This document shows positions 17,585 to 26,886 of a stretch of 62,591 nucleotides of DNA, piece after piece. Under the pieces are notes generated by a model. The model ran no database searches, had not been told where the DNA came from, and saw only the letters and a program-made list of their open reading frames with translations. The translations under genes and the position numbers were made by a program. Numbering within the stretch: position 1 is the stretch's first letter; each line of letters starts with the position of its first letter. Source of the stretch: an uncultured Anaerolineaceae bacterium. GTDB lineage: Bacteria > Chloroflexota > Anaerolineae > Anaerolineales > Anaerolineaceae. The stretch covers positions 1 to 62,591 of the forward strand of contig CAKMKJ010000027.1 of the NCBI GenBank assembly GCA_927443345.1, given 5' to 3'.

Positions 17585-19261
17585 ATGAGCGATAAACAAG
17601 TAATTTTTTCACTGGTAAAGGTTGGCCGGGTTTACCAACCCAATAACAAGCAGGTATTACGCGATATCTCTTTGGGTTTCTATTACGGCGCCAAGATCGG
17701 TGTGCTCGGTTTGAACGGATCTGGTAAAAGTAGCTTGCTCAAGATCATTGCCGGCAAGGATGATGGGTTTACCGGAGAGATGGTATTTTCACCCGGTTAT
17801 TCTGTGGGCATGCTTGAACAGGAACCCGATCTGGATGACACCAAGACCGTGCAGCAAGTGGTTGAAGAAGCCGTGCAGCCGCTGGTGGATGTAATGAAGC
17901 GCTACGACGAGGTAAACAACCTCTTTGCTGAACCGGATGCCGATTTCGACGCTCTATTAGCCGAACAGGCAAAATTGCAGGAGCAGATCGAAAAGCACGA
18001 CGGCTGGACGCTGCAAAACCGTCTTGACCTCGCCATGGATGCCTTGCGCTGTCCACCGGGCGACGCACCAGTAAAAAATCTCTCAGGTGGTGAACGGCGT
18101 CGTGTGGCGCTGACCCGCCTGCTGCTGACCGAACCTGATATTCTGCTGCTGGACGAACCCACCAACCACCTGGATGCTGAATCCGTTGCCTGGTTGGAAA
18201 AGCATTTGCAGCAATACAAAGGCACTGTCATTGCCATAACCCATGACCGCTACTTTTTGGATAATGTAGCCGGTTGGATTCTTGAACTTGACAAGGGCTT
18301 CGGCATCCCCTGGGAGGGAAATTACTCCTCCTGGTTGGAGCAAAAAGAAGAACGCCTGCGCCGCGAAGAAAAATCGGAAGGCAAGCGTATCAAAACTCTT
18401 GAACGCGAGTTGGAATGGATCCGCATGTCACCCAAAGCGCGTCAGTCCAAAGGCAAGGCGCGTTACACGGCTTATGACAATTTACTTTCTCAAGAAGCCG
18501 AGTCTCGCCGAGAAAATCTCGAAATCTACATCCCACCCGGTCCACGATTGGGCGGCAAAGTGATTGATTTCAAAGATGTTACTAAAGCCTATGGCGATCA
18601 CCTGCTTCTGGATCATATGAACATCAGCATTCCGGCAGGCAGCATTGTGGGGGTCATCGGCCCCAATGGCGCTGGCAAGACCACCATGCTGCGTTTGATC
18701 ACCAATCAAGAGACACCTGACAGCGGCAATGTTGAAATAGGACAGACCGTCAAACTGACTTACGTCGATCAAAGCCGTGCCACGCTTGATGCAGAGAAAT
18801 CTGTTTGGGAAGAGATCACCGGCGGCGAAGAGAATATTATGCTGGGCGGCGTCAAAAAGAATTCTCGTGCTTATGTCAGCGCTTTTAACTTCAATGGCAC
18901 TGACCAACAAAAGAAAGTGGGCACACTCTCGGGCGGCGAACGCAACCGCGTGCACCTGGCCAAGATTTTGAAGGAACAGGGCAATGTCATCCTGCTGGAT
19001 GAGCCGACCAACGACCTGGATGTCAACACCTTGCGAGCGCTTGAAGAGGCCATTGAGAATTATGCAGGCTGCGCCGTGGTGGTCTCGCATGATCGCTGGT
19101 TCCTTGATCGCATCGCCACGCACATCCTTGCCTTTGAAGATGACAGCACTGCATGGTTTCAACCCGGCAATTGGACGGATTATGAGGTGGATCGCAAGAA
19201 GCGTCTCGGCATCGCCGCAGATACTCCCCACCGCGTGCGGTATCGCAAACTGACCGTTTAA
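17585..19261 (+). CDS. ettA: Energy-dependent translational throttle protein EttA (ABC-F)
   Basis: EttA binds the ribosomal E site and gates the first peptide bonds according to ATP/ADP level. This soluble 558-residue protein has two ABC ATPase domains: Walker A GLNGSGKSS and GPNGAGKTT, signatures LSGGERRRVAL and LSGGERNRVHL, and Walker B LLLDEPTNHLD and LLDEPTNDLD. Between them lies the arm/linker region. The C-terminal part (VSHDRWFLDRIATHIL, then RVRYRKL) matches EttA rather than other ABC-F types. It has its own terminator. There are no transmembrane helices, so it is not a transporter. Confidence 0.95.
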   Translation: MSDKQVIFSLVKVGRVYQPNNKQVLRDISLGFYYGAKIGVLGLNGSGKSSLLKIIAGKDDGFTGEMVFSPGYSVGMLEQEPDLDDTKTVQQVVEEAVQPLVDVMKRYDEVNNLFAEPDADFDALLAEQAKLQEQIEKHDGWTLQNRLDLAMDALRCPPGDAPVKNLSGGERRRVALTRLLLTEPDILLLDEPTNHLDAESVAWLEKHLQQYKGTVIAITHDRYFLDNVAGWILELDKGFGIPWEGNYSSWLEQKEERLRREEKSEGKRIKTLERELEWIRMSPKARQSKGKARYTAYDNLLSQEAESRRENLEIYIPPGPRLGGKVIDFKDVTKAYGDHLLLDHMNISIPAGSIVGVIGPNGAGKTTMLRLITNQETPDSGNVEIGQTVKLTYVDQSRATLDAEKSVWEEITGGEENIMLGGVKKNSRAYVSAFNFNGTDQQKKVGTLSGGERNRVHLAKILKEQGNVILLDEPTNDLDVNTLRALEEAIENYAGCAVVVSHDRWFLDRIATHILAFEDDSTAWFQPGNWTDYEVDRKKRLGIAADTPHRVRYRKLTV

Positions 19262-19280
19262 TGATCTAAAAATGGTTTTC

Positions 19281-19316
19281 TATACACCCTTCAACTTGAG
19301 GGTGTATTTTTTCTTT
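19281..19316 (+). terminator. Intrinsic terminator of ettA
   Basis: ATACACCCT (19282-19290) pairs with AGGGTGTAT (19299-19307) and is followed by TTTTTTCTTT. It starts 20 bases after the ettA stop. Confidence 0.9.
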
Positions 19317-19530
19317 CAGAATCCCGGGATCTGGGGGTTGACCTTGAAGTTATTTATTGATTGTCTACTTAAAATAATTAAACTTCACTCTTCACCATAA
19401 CAATTGTTGTTGCGTTTAAATTTCTATTTTTTCTTCACTTCCTTTGTTAAGATAAGATAGAATTATAGAATTGCGGTTGCTTGAAATCTGACTGGTAAAT
19501 AATGAGTAAGGACTTGTTTCTGGAGAGTGT

Positions 19531-21015
19531 ATGACAGAGAATAAATCTAATCATCGACAAATACTATCCACAATTGCGCATCGTGCCATGATAGAGAGGG
19601 GATTAATTCCAGATTTTTCATCAGAAGTGGTGGCTGAATTGAATCAGCTTCAATCTTCTTCAATGCAGAAATTATCCAAATCTTCAGAGACCCATCGCGA
19701 CATGCGCAGTATGTTGTGGTGCTCTGTGGATGATGACGATTCATTAGATCTAGACCAACTTACCGTGGCAGAAGAGTTGCCTGACAAGACGGTAAAAATT
19801 TACGTTGCCATCGCGGATGTGGATGCCCTGGTGAAAAAGGGTACCTCCATAGATAAGCGCGCACAGCACAACACTGCCACGGTTTACACGGTAGGCAAGA
19901 TTTTCTCGATGCTGCCAGAGGCTATCTCCACCGGGTTAACCTCCCTTAATTTTAACGAAGACCGCTCTGCAGTAATTGTCGAAATGACCATTAATGAAGA
20001 CGGCTCACTTAAGGACGCTTCAATTTATATGGGCATGGTGAAAAACAAAGCAAAACTGGCTTACAACAGTGTGGCTGCCTGGTTGGAAGGCCAGGCTGAG
20101 TTTCCTCCAAATGGGGCAGCGGTCGAGGGTTTGGCTGAAAGTCTGAAACTGCAAGATGCGGTGGCTCAGAAAATGAAAGGGTTTAGACAACGCCAGGGGG
20201 CCTTAAGTCTTGAAACTATTGAAAGTAAACCCGTGTTTAGCGGGGACAAAATCCTTTCGATGGAATTTGCAGCTAAAAATCGGGCGCGAGAAATTGTTGA
20301 AAATTTTATGATCGTGACCAACGGTGTAACAGCCCGCTTTTTAACAGCGAACAATTATCCCTCCATTCGGCGGGTGGTTAATAATCCAGACCGCTGGGAG
20401 CGTATTGTCGAGATTGCCGCCAGATATGAGTATCAATTACCTGAAACCCCTGATGCGAAAGCGCTTGAAGCATTTTTGGTCAAACAACGCGTTGCTGATC
20501 CTTTGCGTTTTCCTGATCTCTCACTCTCTGTGATCAAGCTGCTCGGTGCAGGGGCTTATAGCGCCACCCCGGCCGAGGGCAGACCTCCCGGGCATTTTAG
20601 TCTGGCCGTCAAAGACTACGGTCACTCCACCGCGCCAAATCGTCGTTTCACTGACCTTGTGACTCAGCGTTTAGTAAAATCAGCGCTGACCAAAACCCCA
20701 CAGCCATATTCGCTTGAAGAATTGGATTCCATAGCCGAACAGTGTACCTTTGCCGAGGATGCCGCTAATAAAGTGGAGCGGCAGGTTGAAAAATCCGCGG
20801 ATGCATTGCTGCTTGAAAATCGGATTGGCGAACAGTTTGACGCCATTATCACTGGTGCCGCATCGAAGGGCACCTGGGTGCGCCTGCTCTCTCTGCCTGT
20901 CGAAGGTAAACTGATGAAAGCCTTGAACCATCCCGATGTTGGTGATCGCGTCAAGGTGCAGTTGGTCAGCGTGAATGTAGAAAAAGGTTTCATTGATTTT
21001 AACGAAATCAACTAA
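19531..21015 (+). CDS. RNB-domain exoribonuclease (RNase II-like, no cold-shock domain)
   Basis: RNase II-type enzymes degrade RNA 3' to 5'. This 494-residue protein begins with a helical segment instead of cold-shock domains, then the RNB catalytic domain from about residue 65 (DDDDSLDLDQLTVAEE) through the central HNTATVYTVGKIFSMLPE and the conserved SLAVKDYGHSTAPNRRFTDLV-type arginine region (core APNRRFTDL). A short S1-like tail ends it. Three of the four RNB metal Asp are seen; the fourth is Gln, which I recall as normal for a Deinococcus/Chloroflexi-type branch. The ribosome site ggagag precedes the start. Confidence 0.88.
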   Translation: MTENKSNHRQILSTIAHRAMIERGLIPDFSSEVVAELNQLQSSSMQKLSKSSETHRDMRSMLWCSVDDDDSLDLDQLTVAEELPDKTVKIYVAIADVDALVKKGTSIDKRAQHNTATVYTVGKIFSMLPEAISTGLTSLNFNEDRSAVIVEMTINEDGSLKDASIYMGMVKNKAKLAYNSVAAWLEGQAEFPPNGAAVEGLAESLKLQDAVAQKMKGFRQRQGALSLETIESKPVFSGDKILSMEFAAKNRAREIVENFMIVTNGVTARFLTANNYPSIRRVVNNPDRWERIVEIAARYEYQLPETPDAKALEAFLVKQRVADPLRFPDLSLSVIKLLGAGAYSATPAEGRPPGHFSLAVKDYGHSTAPNRRFTDLVTQRLVKSALTKTPQPYSLEELDSIAEQCTFAEDAANKVERQVEKSADALLLENRIGEQFDAIITGAASKGTWVRLLSLPVEGKLMKALNHPDVGDRVKVQLVSVNVEKGFIDFNEIN

Positions 21016-21050
21016 GTAGTTAACAGAAGTTAGAAAATATACGTGACTAA

Positions 21051-21656
21051 TTATGGCTGTTTTGTCAGCATTTTCTGTAGTTTATTTACCATATCACCTT
21101 GCATAAGAGTATATTGCAATGCTATTTTCTTTTCCTCGGATAAATTAGGTTTTTGTTGAAACATGTAAATCAAAATACCTATCATCCCCGATAGAATGTA
21201 TTCAAGCATAAAATCTATCTCTTCGAGATCAATCTCTTCTTTATTTTTCAACGCAAGAATAATTGAGGATTTAAGGCTATTCTTAAGTTTTCTCTGAAAA
21301 GCTGGATCGCCATTATCCCCCAATAAGTGATTGTAAAACTTATATTTCTCATGATACAGCGTCATAAATGAATTGATAATCGTTGGCGAATTAGAATTTA
21401 CCTCAACGAGTGGGGGCAATTCATCTAGTGTGGGTAAAGAAAGATTTTCAATAACTTCCAGTATTTCGTAGACATCCTGGAAATATTCATAAAAGGTTCC
21501 TCGATTGTATCCAGCTTTATTGGTAATTTCTTTCACGGTTATTTTGTCGATTCGCTTAGTGGTATATATAGACCAAAAGGCTTCAATGAGGTTTTTTCTG
21601 GTTTGTTCGGTAATTTCTTCTTGTTTTTGCATTGGGGTCTCCCAAGAATCCGACAT
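21051..21656 (-). CDS. TetR-family transcriptional repressor
   Basis: The N-terminal 60 or so residues hold a TetR helix-turn-helix (TVKEITNKAGYNRGTFYEYF), and the remaining helical domain would bind a ligand. At 201 residues it has the usual size. It is divergent from a glycosyltransferase/efflux pair and separated by 90 bases that hold a promoter and a perfect palindrome at the predicted start point, so it likely represses that pair and may be autoregulated. The region is AT-rich compared with flanking genes, in keeping with recent acquisition. Confidence 0.92.
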   Translation of the reverse strand: MSDSWETPMQKQEEITEQTRKNLIEAFWSIYTTKRIDKITVKEITNKAGYNRGTFYEYFQDVYEILEVIENLSLPTLDELPPLVEVNSNSPTIINSFMTLYHEKYKFYNHLLGDNGDPAFQRKLKNSLKSSIILALKNKEEIDLEEIDFMLEYILSGMIGILIYMFQQKPNLSEEKKIALQYTLMQGDMVNKLQKMLTKQP

Positions 21657-21674
21657 TTTGCTAGATATTGTTGG

Positions 21675-21717
21675 TTGATAAGTTAATAACCATTTGGTAT
21701 ATTATACAACATGTTGT
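21675..21717 (+). promoter_or_regulatory. Promoter and TetR operator of the glycosyltransferase/efflux cassette
   Basis: TTGATA (21675-21680) and TATATT (21698-21703) are separated by 17 bases. Two bases later comes the perfect palindrome ACAACATGTTGT (21706-21717), which covers the expected transcription start. A repressor bound there would block initiation. That the divergent TetR protein binds it is inference from position and symmetry. Confidence 0.6.
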
Positions 21718-21746
21718 CGGATAAATTATAGAAATGGAGTTTTTAG

Positions 21747-23003
21747 ATGATCACTATTTTATGTGGTGGCAGTCGTGGAGATGTACAACCCTATTTAGCA
21801 CTTGCAAGTGAACTCAAAAGACTGGGTAAAGAAGTTCGTATTGCGGTAACAAGAAATCATGAAGAATTTGTAAAAAGTTATGGGATTGATTTTTTCTCGA
21901 TAGATGCGGATTTTGACTCTCTTAATGTAGACAAGAACATGATCCGAGAGGCACAGCAGGCTGATAATCCGCTAAAAATGTTCTTCAGTTTTCAAAAAAT
22001 GAAAAAATATGGTGTGCATATGGTGGAGCATTATTATGCAGCCTGTTGAGGAAGTGAAGCGATTGTATACCATCCAGGTATGGCAATCGGTTATTATGCA
22101 GCAAAAAAAATGGGCATTCCATCCATTCTGGCGACTCCGTTTCCATTGAATAAATCGAAGGAGCAGACCTCTGTCATTCTTTATGGCAAAGTTCCTTCCA
22201 ATCCTGGGTTAAACCTCTTAAGCTATTCAATATTACAAAATATGCTTTGGATGGCATCAGATGCATCCTTAAAACCGTTTTGGAAGGATAAGTTTGGTCG
22301 TTTACCTGCTGATTATGGTTGTCCATTCGAAAGACACACTGACCGACGACATCCAGCAATTGTATCTTGCAGTAATTATATTTTTCCCAGACCAACCGAT
22401 TGGAATGAAAACGTTCACCAAAATGGTTACTGGTTCTTGGAAGAACAAAATGATTACATCCCACCCATGGAATTGGTGGATTTCCTCAATAACGGAGAAA
22501 AGCCTATCTATATCGGTTTTGGAAGCATGGTAATGGGCGAAAATACAGAAAAATTATCAAAGATTATCCTTGAAGGTCTTGCCATGACAGGTAAACGAGG
22601 CATCATTAGTGGATTTGGAAACCTTCAGAGTACACCTGATACCATTTTTAAGATCGAAAACATTCCGCATACATGGCTTTTTTCAAAAGTATCAGCAGTC
22701 TGTCATCATGGTGGCGCGGGAACATCCGCGGCAGGGTTTCGAGCCGGAATTCCGAGCATGATATTCCCATTTGCTTTGGATCAATTTGCTTGGGCTCAAA
22801 GGGCATACGATCTGGGTGTTGGACCAAAACCGTTGCCTGTAAAGAAACTCACCTCTGAAAAATTTGCTGAATCGATTCGTTATGCCCTGCAAGAAAATAT
22901 CATTTCAAATGCAAAGGAATTAGCAAAGAATATTGCCACTGAAAATGGCGCAAGAGATTGCGCGAAGATAATTTTGGCCAGTATGGAGGCTAAAAATGAT
23001 TGA
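21747..23003 (+). pseudogene. UDP-glycosyltransferase interrupted by one in-frame TGA
   Basis: The frame from 21747 to 23003 encodes a full UGT of about 418 codons with a single TGA at 22047-22049 (codon 101). The two parts join without shift: YYAAC, stop, GSEAIVYHPG. The N-terminal GGSRGDVQPYLALA and C-terminal donor-site HHGGAGTSAAGFRAGIPS-type motif (HHGGAGTS) are intact. Relatives glucosylate sterols, glycolipids or antibiotics. The downstream pump gene overlaps by eight bases. The stop could be a recent CGA-to-TGA mutation, an assembly error, or a codon read through. A normal downstream start at 22080 would give a truncated, probably inactive protein. Confidence 0.85.
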
Positions 23004-24225
23004 AAGTTCGACTAGTTGGAGAAAACCTTTTTTCACCTTGTATCTTGGTCAGGCATTTTCACTTTTAAGTTCCAGTGCTGTGCAATTTGCCATCATTTGG
23101 TGGATAACTATAGAAACTGGTTCAGCTATTGCGCTCACAATCGCCAGTCTTGTTGGATTATTACCCCAGGTTTTAATTGGTCCTTTTGCAGGGGTGTGGA
23201 TTGATCGTTATAACCGTAAAACTATTATGATTATTGCTGATATAGGGGTTGCGGTTGCAAGCTTGGCTTTGGGAATATCCTTTTTCTTAGGTAAACCCTC
23301 ACTAATATTTGTTTTTATCATTTTGTTTATCAGAGCTCTCGGAGAAACTTTTCATAAACCTGCTCTGCAAGCTGCCATTCCCCAGCTTGTTCCTGAAAGT
23401 GAGTTAACCAAGGCTGGAGGATTAGGGCAGATGATTTCCTCTGTTTGTGCAATGGCCGGGCCGATGTTGGGTGCATTATTAATGAGTATCACAAGCCTGC
23501 AATACATCATGCTCGTAGATATTGTGGGGGCACTTCTTGCAGTTTTGTTACTCTCTGTTGTGAGAGTTGGAAAACACTCCGCCGTTCAGAATGAACATCC
23601 AAGGTTCTTAGAAGATATGAAGCAGGGAATTCATGCGATAAGAGAAAACAAACTGCTCATGAAAATGACGCTACCAATTTTTATGACAAGTATCGTTTTT
23701 ATGCCTCTTGGTTCGCTTTTACCCTTAATGGTGAAGAATTATTTCAACGGGACCGCCTGGCATAACGGAATTATCCAAACACTTTTCTCTATTGGCATGC
23801 TTCTCTCCGCGCTGTTGATAGGTCTTACTGGTGGAATAAAAAAACCATTCTTAATGATTTCTTTATCTGCATTATTACTAGGAGGTTGTTCGCTAATTGG
23901 AGGAATATTACCCGCGACAGCTTTTTGGGCATTTTGCATTGTGGTTTTTGTAATGGGGACAACTGGTATGTTGGGGAACATTCCATATGTGGCGTATATT
24001 CAGCAAAGTATTCCACCAGAAAACATGGGCAAGGTCATATCTTTGGTCACCAGTGTAATGAGTTTAGGCATCCCTTTAGGAATGATCATTGCCGGTCCTG
24101 TCGCTGAGGCGGTTGGGGTAAATAATTGGATGGTCTATGCAGGAATACTCATGTTACTTGTTGGAATTTTGAGTTTAGTTTTGACAGGTACGATGAAGAA
24201 AATCAATAATCTGGTGGTTACTTGA
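22996..24225 (+). CDS. MFS efflux pump (MefA/EntS-like)
   Basis: This 409-residue protein has about twelve membrane helices and the features of the MFS_3 drug-efflux group: LYLGQAFSLLSSS at the start, FAGVWIDRYNRKTIMI (motif A) after helix 2, and NIPYVAYIQQSIPPENMGKV between late helices. Relatives export macrolides or siderophores. It overlaps the glycosyltransferase by eight bases, so the two were built to be translated together and may modify and export the same compound. Control by the divergent TetR gene is likely. A terminator follows. Confidence 0.88.
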   Translation: MIESSTSWRKPFFTLYLGQAFSLLSSSAVQFAIIWWITIETGSAIALTIASLVGLLPQVLIGPFAGVWIDRYNRKTIMIIADIGVAVASLALGISFFLGKPSLIFVFIILFIRALGETFHKPALQAAIPQLVPESELTKAGGLGQMISSVCAMAGPMLGALLMSITSLQYIMLVDIVGALLAVLLLSVVRVGKHSAVQNEHPRFLEDMKQGIHAIRENKLLMKMTLPIFMTSIVFMPLGSLLPLMVKNYFNGTAWHNGIIQTLFSIGMLLSALLIGLTGGIKKPFLMISLSALLLGGCSLIGGILPATAFWAFCIVVFVMGTTGMLGNIPYVAYIQQSIPPENMGKVISLVTSVMSLGIPLGMIIAGPVAEAVGVNNWMVYAGILMLLVGILSLVLTGTMKKINNLVVT

Positions 24226-24314
24226 TTTGAAAAATATACTGAGAGTAATTCCCTTTAAATCAAAAATATATTAAATACGGAATTTAAAAAACACTGATTC
24301 GACTAAATTTAATT

Positions 24315-24346
24315 AAAGCTCACCTTCTGAAAAGGTGGGCTTTTAT
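24315..24346 (+). terminator. Intrinsic terminator after the efflux cassette
   Basis: AAAGCTCACCTT (24315-24326) pairs with AAGGTGGGCTTT across a short loop and is followed by tttatctt. One internal mismatch is present. Confidence 0.8.
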
Positions 24347-24407
24347 CTTGGAAAACCACTAAGGGTTAACGAGTACAGTTAAATTGGAATCCAGACATCT
24401 CTAGCTA

Positions 24408-25598
24408 TTATTGCGTCTTAAACTTCCAATTCGCCAATGAGAAAAAGACAATTGCATATCCCAGCAGGGCAGCGGCCGGCAGCCACGCGGATTCGAGTCC
24501 GAGCCCTCTTGAGAGGATGTTTTTGAATCCATCCATTGCCCAGGCTAGGGGGGTAAAATGCCCGATAGCCTGAAAGGTTTTACCCGTAAATTCAAGTGGT
24601 ACCCATGCACCACCCAGCCCTGCAAACAGGAACATGAAAATCATCGAGACTCCAATGGCTTGTTCTTCTGATTTTGCAGCCACGCCAATAAGTAGTCCCA
24701 ACGCCGCTATGCCCAAACTTGCGGATAAAGTGATTAGAAGGGTGGCCAAAGGTTGGCTGAAATAGGTTAACTTCAAGACCAGGCTACCAAAGATAATCAA
24801 CAAAATGAATTGAGCAAAAATCATCAAGACTAGTGAAAGGTAATGCCCTAGCAGGATTTGAACTCTACTCGCGGAAGTGGTCATCAGCCGCTGAAGACAG
24901 TGGTTTTTACGTTCCGAAACGACTACTTGCGCACAGCTCATTAGTCCCGCAATGGCGAACTGCAAGATCATCCCCGGCGAACTGTGGGTGAAATTGTTAT
25001 CAACCTCTGACACCGGTTGTAAGTCGGCATTTTTAAGACTGGCATCCTCCTGACTCAATGCGACAGGCGGATTTTTCCATTCTTGCAAGGCGTTCATTAA
25101 AACATGGTCAAAAGCCGGTCCACCTTCGGGCGCCAACACTTTGGCGGTTTGTACCGCGCTAAACAGGCGCGAAGCCTGGACGTTGATCTCGGTTTGCGCG
25201 CTTAATCCGTCATTCGATACGCCATCTACCCATAAGCTCAACTGCAAGGGAGTAGCGCTCTTCAAAGATTCGCCGTAACCCGCCGGGATGATGAGCGCGG
25301 CGGTCAGGTTTTTTTGGGTGACCTGATTGATGAGTGCTTCCTCCTCGCCGGATTTTAGCTTGATTACCTTAGAAGCGGATACACTTTTTTCAAGTTCCTG
25401 AGAGAGAGGCGATTGATTATCGTGATTTATGATTCCAACCGGCAGCCTCAAGTCTTGTTCCTTGGCGGAGTTTCCGCTAAAGGCAATACCAAATAAAAAG
25501 GTAAAGGCGATTGGCATGATCAAAAGAAACAGGAAGGATTTCCAATCACGGACAATTTGAGTCAGGTCTTTCAGTGCGATATTTAAAATGGATAACAT
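24408..25598 (-). CDS. ABC-2 type exporter permease (second subunit)
   Basis: The 396 residues have one N-terminal membrane helix (FLFLLIMPIAFTFLFGIAF), a large extracytoplasmic domain of about 170 residues, and five more helices in the C-terminal half, the plan of ABC2_membrane_3 (YhhJ/YbhR) permeases. It is the last gene of a three-gene operon: ATPase, permease, permease. Start at 25598 is backed by ctggagta. Substrates of such exporters include drugs, lipids or peptides; here it is unknown. Confidence 0.88.
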   Translation of the reverse strand: MLSILNIALKDLTQIVRDWKSFLFLLIMPIAFTFLFGIAFSGNSAKEQDLRLPVGIINHDNQSPLSQELEKSVSASKVIKLKSGEEEALINQVTQKNLTAALIIPAGYGESLKSATPLQLSLWVDGVSNDGLSAQTEINVQASRLFSAVQTAKVLAPEGGPAFDHVLMNALQEWKNPPVALSQEDASLKNADLQPVSEVDNNFTHSSPGMILQFAIAGLMSCAQVVVSERKNHCLQRLMTTSASRVQILLGHYLSLVLMIFAQFILLIIFGSLVLKLTYFSQPLATLLITLSASLGIAALGLLIGVAAKSEEQAIGVSMIFMFLFAGLGGAWVPLEFTGKTFQAIGHFTPLAWAMDGFKNILSRGLGLESAWLPAAALLGYAIVFFSLANWKFKTQ

Positions 25599-25634
25599 AC
25601 GATACTCCAGTTGTTGATTTGATTCTACAGAATT

Positions 25635-26876
25635 TCAGGCAAACCGACTTTGTAGGCGCCAGACACCAATCACAAAGAACACGATACTCATGGCTACCAT
25701 GATTAGCAAGGAGGGCAAAATTGTTCCAACTGCCGCACCATCCATGGAGGCGAGGATTGCGCGCGTTGCCCAACCTTGTGGGGTGAAGAGCGGTACTATA
25801 CCTAACGGCGCACTCTGCGGATTGCCAGTGAAAATATTAACCATGCCCAGCATGCCGGTAACGGTGAGAGCTCCGCCGAAAATGATGCCGCTTTGTTTGG
25901 TGCTTTTCAAGAAAGAAACCAGCATGATGCCAAAGGTGCCGGCGACACAGGCGATCGCCAGGGCTGTCAGCGCGGCGGATGCCAGCATCCCCCATTGGAT
26001 ACCGAAGATGATCCGCGCTGCGATCATCAATACCGTAACCTGAACGATAACTGTCAGACCCACAGAGTAGAATTTGCCTCGCATAATTTCTGTATGTGCG
26101 GTGGGGGTGGTGAACATTCTTTGCAGGGTACCTTCTTCATCTTCTCTCAAAATGCTATTGGCCGTGTTGGCTCCGGTGAAAAAGGCGTAGAAAATCATCA
26201 TGCCAGCCATGATTGGCCCCACTAAAGACACCATCGGGTTCTTTTTGGGTAGCGCAGCTGGAGAGCGTAGATCAATCAAAGGAGTGCTATCAGAAGAAAA
26301 TTCCGTGGCAGCCATGTATTCAGTCACAATCCGGCTGATCTCGTCATAAGACAGGTTGCCGTTTTCAGCCATTTTCAGTGATTCGGCCACAGTGATCTTG
26401 ATCCCGGCGTATGCATCCAACATCTGGTTGAGCACTGAGCGCACCACCTGGGGACCCAATATCAGAGTGGGGTCCTGGATGAACTCAACTTCAACTTTGG
26501 CTTGAGTGTCAGAAAACGAGTCAGAGAAATTGGCTGGGATGATGATGGCCACCCCGGCTTGTTGGTTGACAACCATTTCGCGGGCTGAGGCGGAGTCCTT
26601 TACAAGTGTCACTTCCATCAATTTTGAAAGTCCTTCACTTTGCAAGGCATCCACCAGAGTCTGGCCAAGTTGACCGGTTTGGGCATTGCCCGCATCCAGG
26701 TTGGCAAGTGCTACCTTGGTGGTGGCGATCACCGGTGCATCAGTGTTCTTGATGTTTCCAAACATGACGAAGAACATGCCGGTCACCAATAAGGGGATGC
26801 CGAACATGAATAGCAGGGCAAAGGTGCTGCGAAAAGAGCGGCGCAAATCATTGAGGGCAATAGTTAAAGATTTCAT
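25635..26876 (-). CDS. ABC-2 type exporter permease (first subunit)
   Basis: From the chosen start (MKSLTIALNDLRRSF) this is 413 residues with an N-terminal helix (FALLFMFGIPLLVTGMFFV), a large external domain and a C-terminal block of helices; REDEEGTLQRMFTTPT is the conserved cytoplasmic coupling segment. An in-frame ATG exists 180 bases upstream but lies inside the ATPase gene; the chosen ATG follows the ATPase stop by ten bases and has ggagc in front. It probably pairs with the second permease to form the membrane channel. Confidence 0.88.
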   Translation of the reverse strand: MKSLTIALNDLRRSFRSTFALLFMFGIPLLVTGMFFVMFGNIKNTDAPVIATTKVALANLDAGNAQTGQLGQTLVDALQSEGLSKLMEVTLVKDSASAREMVVNQQAGVAIIIPANFSDSFSDTQAKVEVEFIQDPTLILGPQVVRSVLNQMLDAYAGIKITVAESLKMAENGNLSYDEISRIVTEYMAATEFSSDSTPLIDLRSPAALPKKNPMVSLVGPIMAGMMIFYAFFTGANTANSILREDEEGTLQRMFTTPTAHTEIMRGKFYSVGLTVIVQVTVLMIAARIIFGIQWGMLASAALTALAIACVAGTFGIMLVSFLKSTKQSGIIFGGALTVTGMLGMVNIFTGNPQSAPLGIVPLFTPQGWATRAILASMDGAAVGTILPSLLIMVAMSIVFFVIGVWRLQSRFA

Positions 26877-26886
26877 GTCTGCTCCA

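Noticed and set aside
18482-19231. Open frame of 249 codons opposite ettA
   Set aside because: It mirrors the second ATPase domain of ettA and has no start signal or homology.
22047-22049. Selenocysteine as explanation for the in-frame TGA
   Set aside because: UGTs have no Sec position here and I see no stem-loop of the right kind directly after the codon; mutation or error is simpler.
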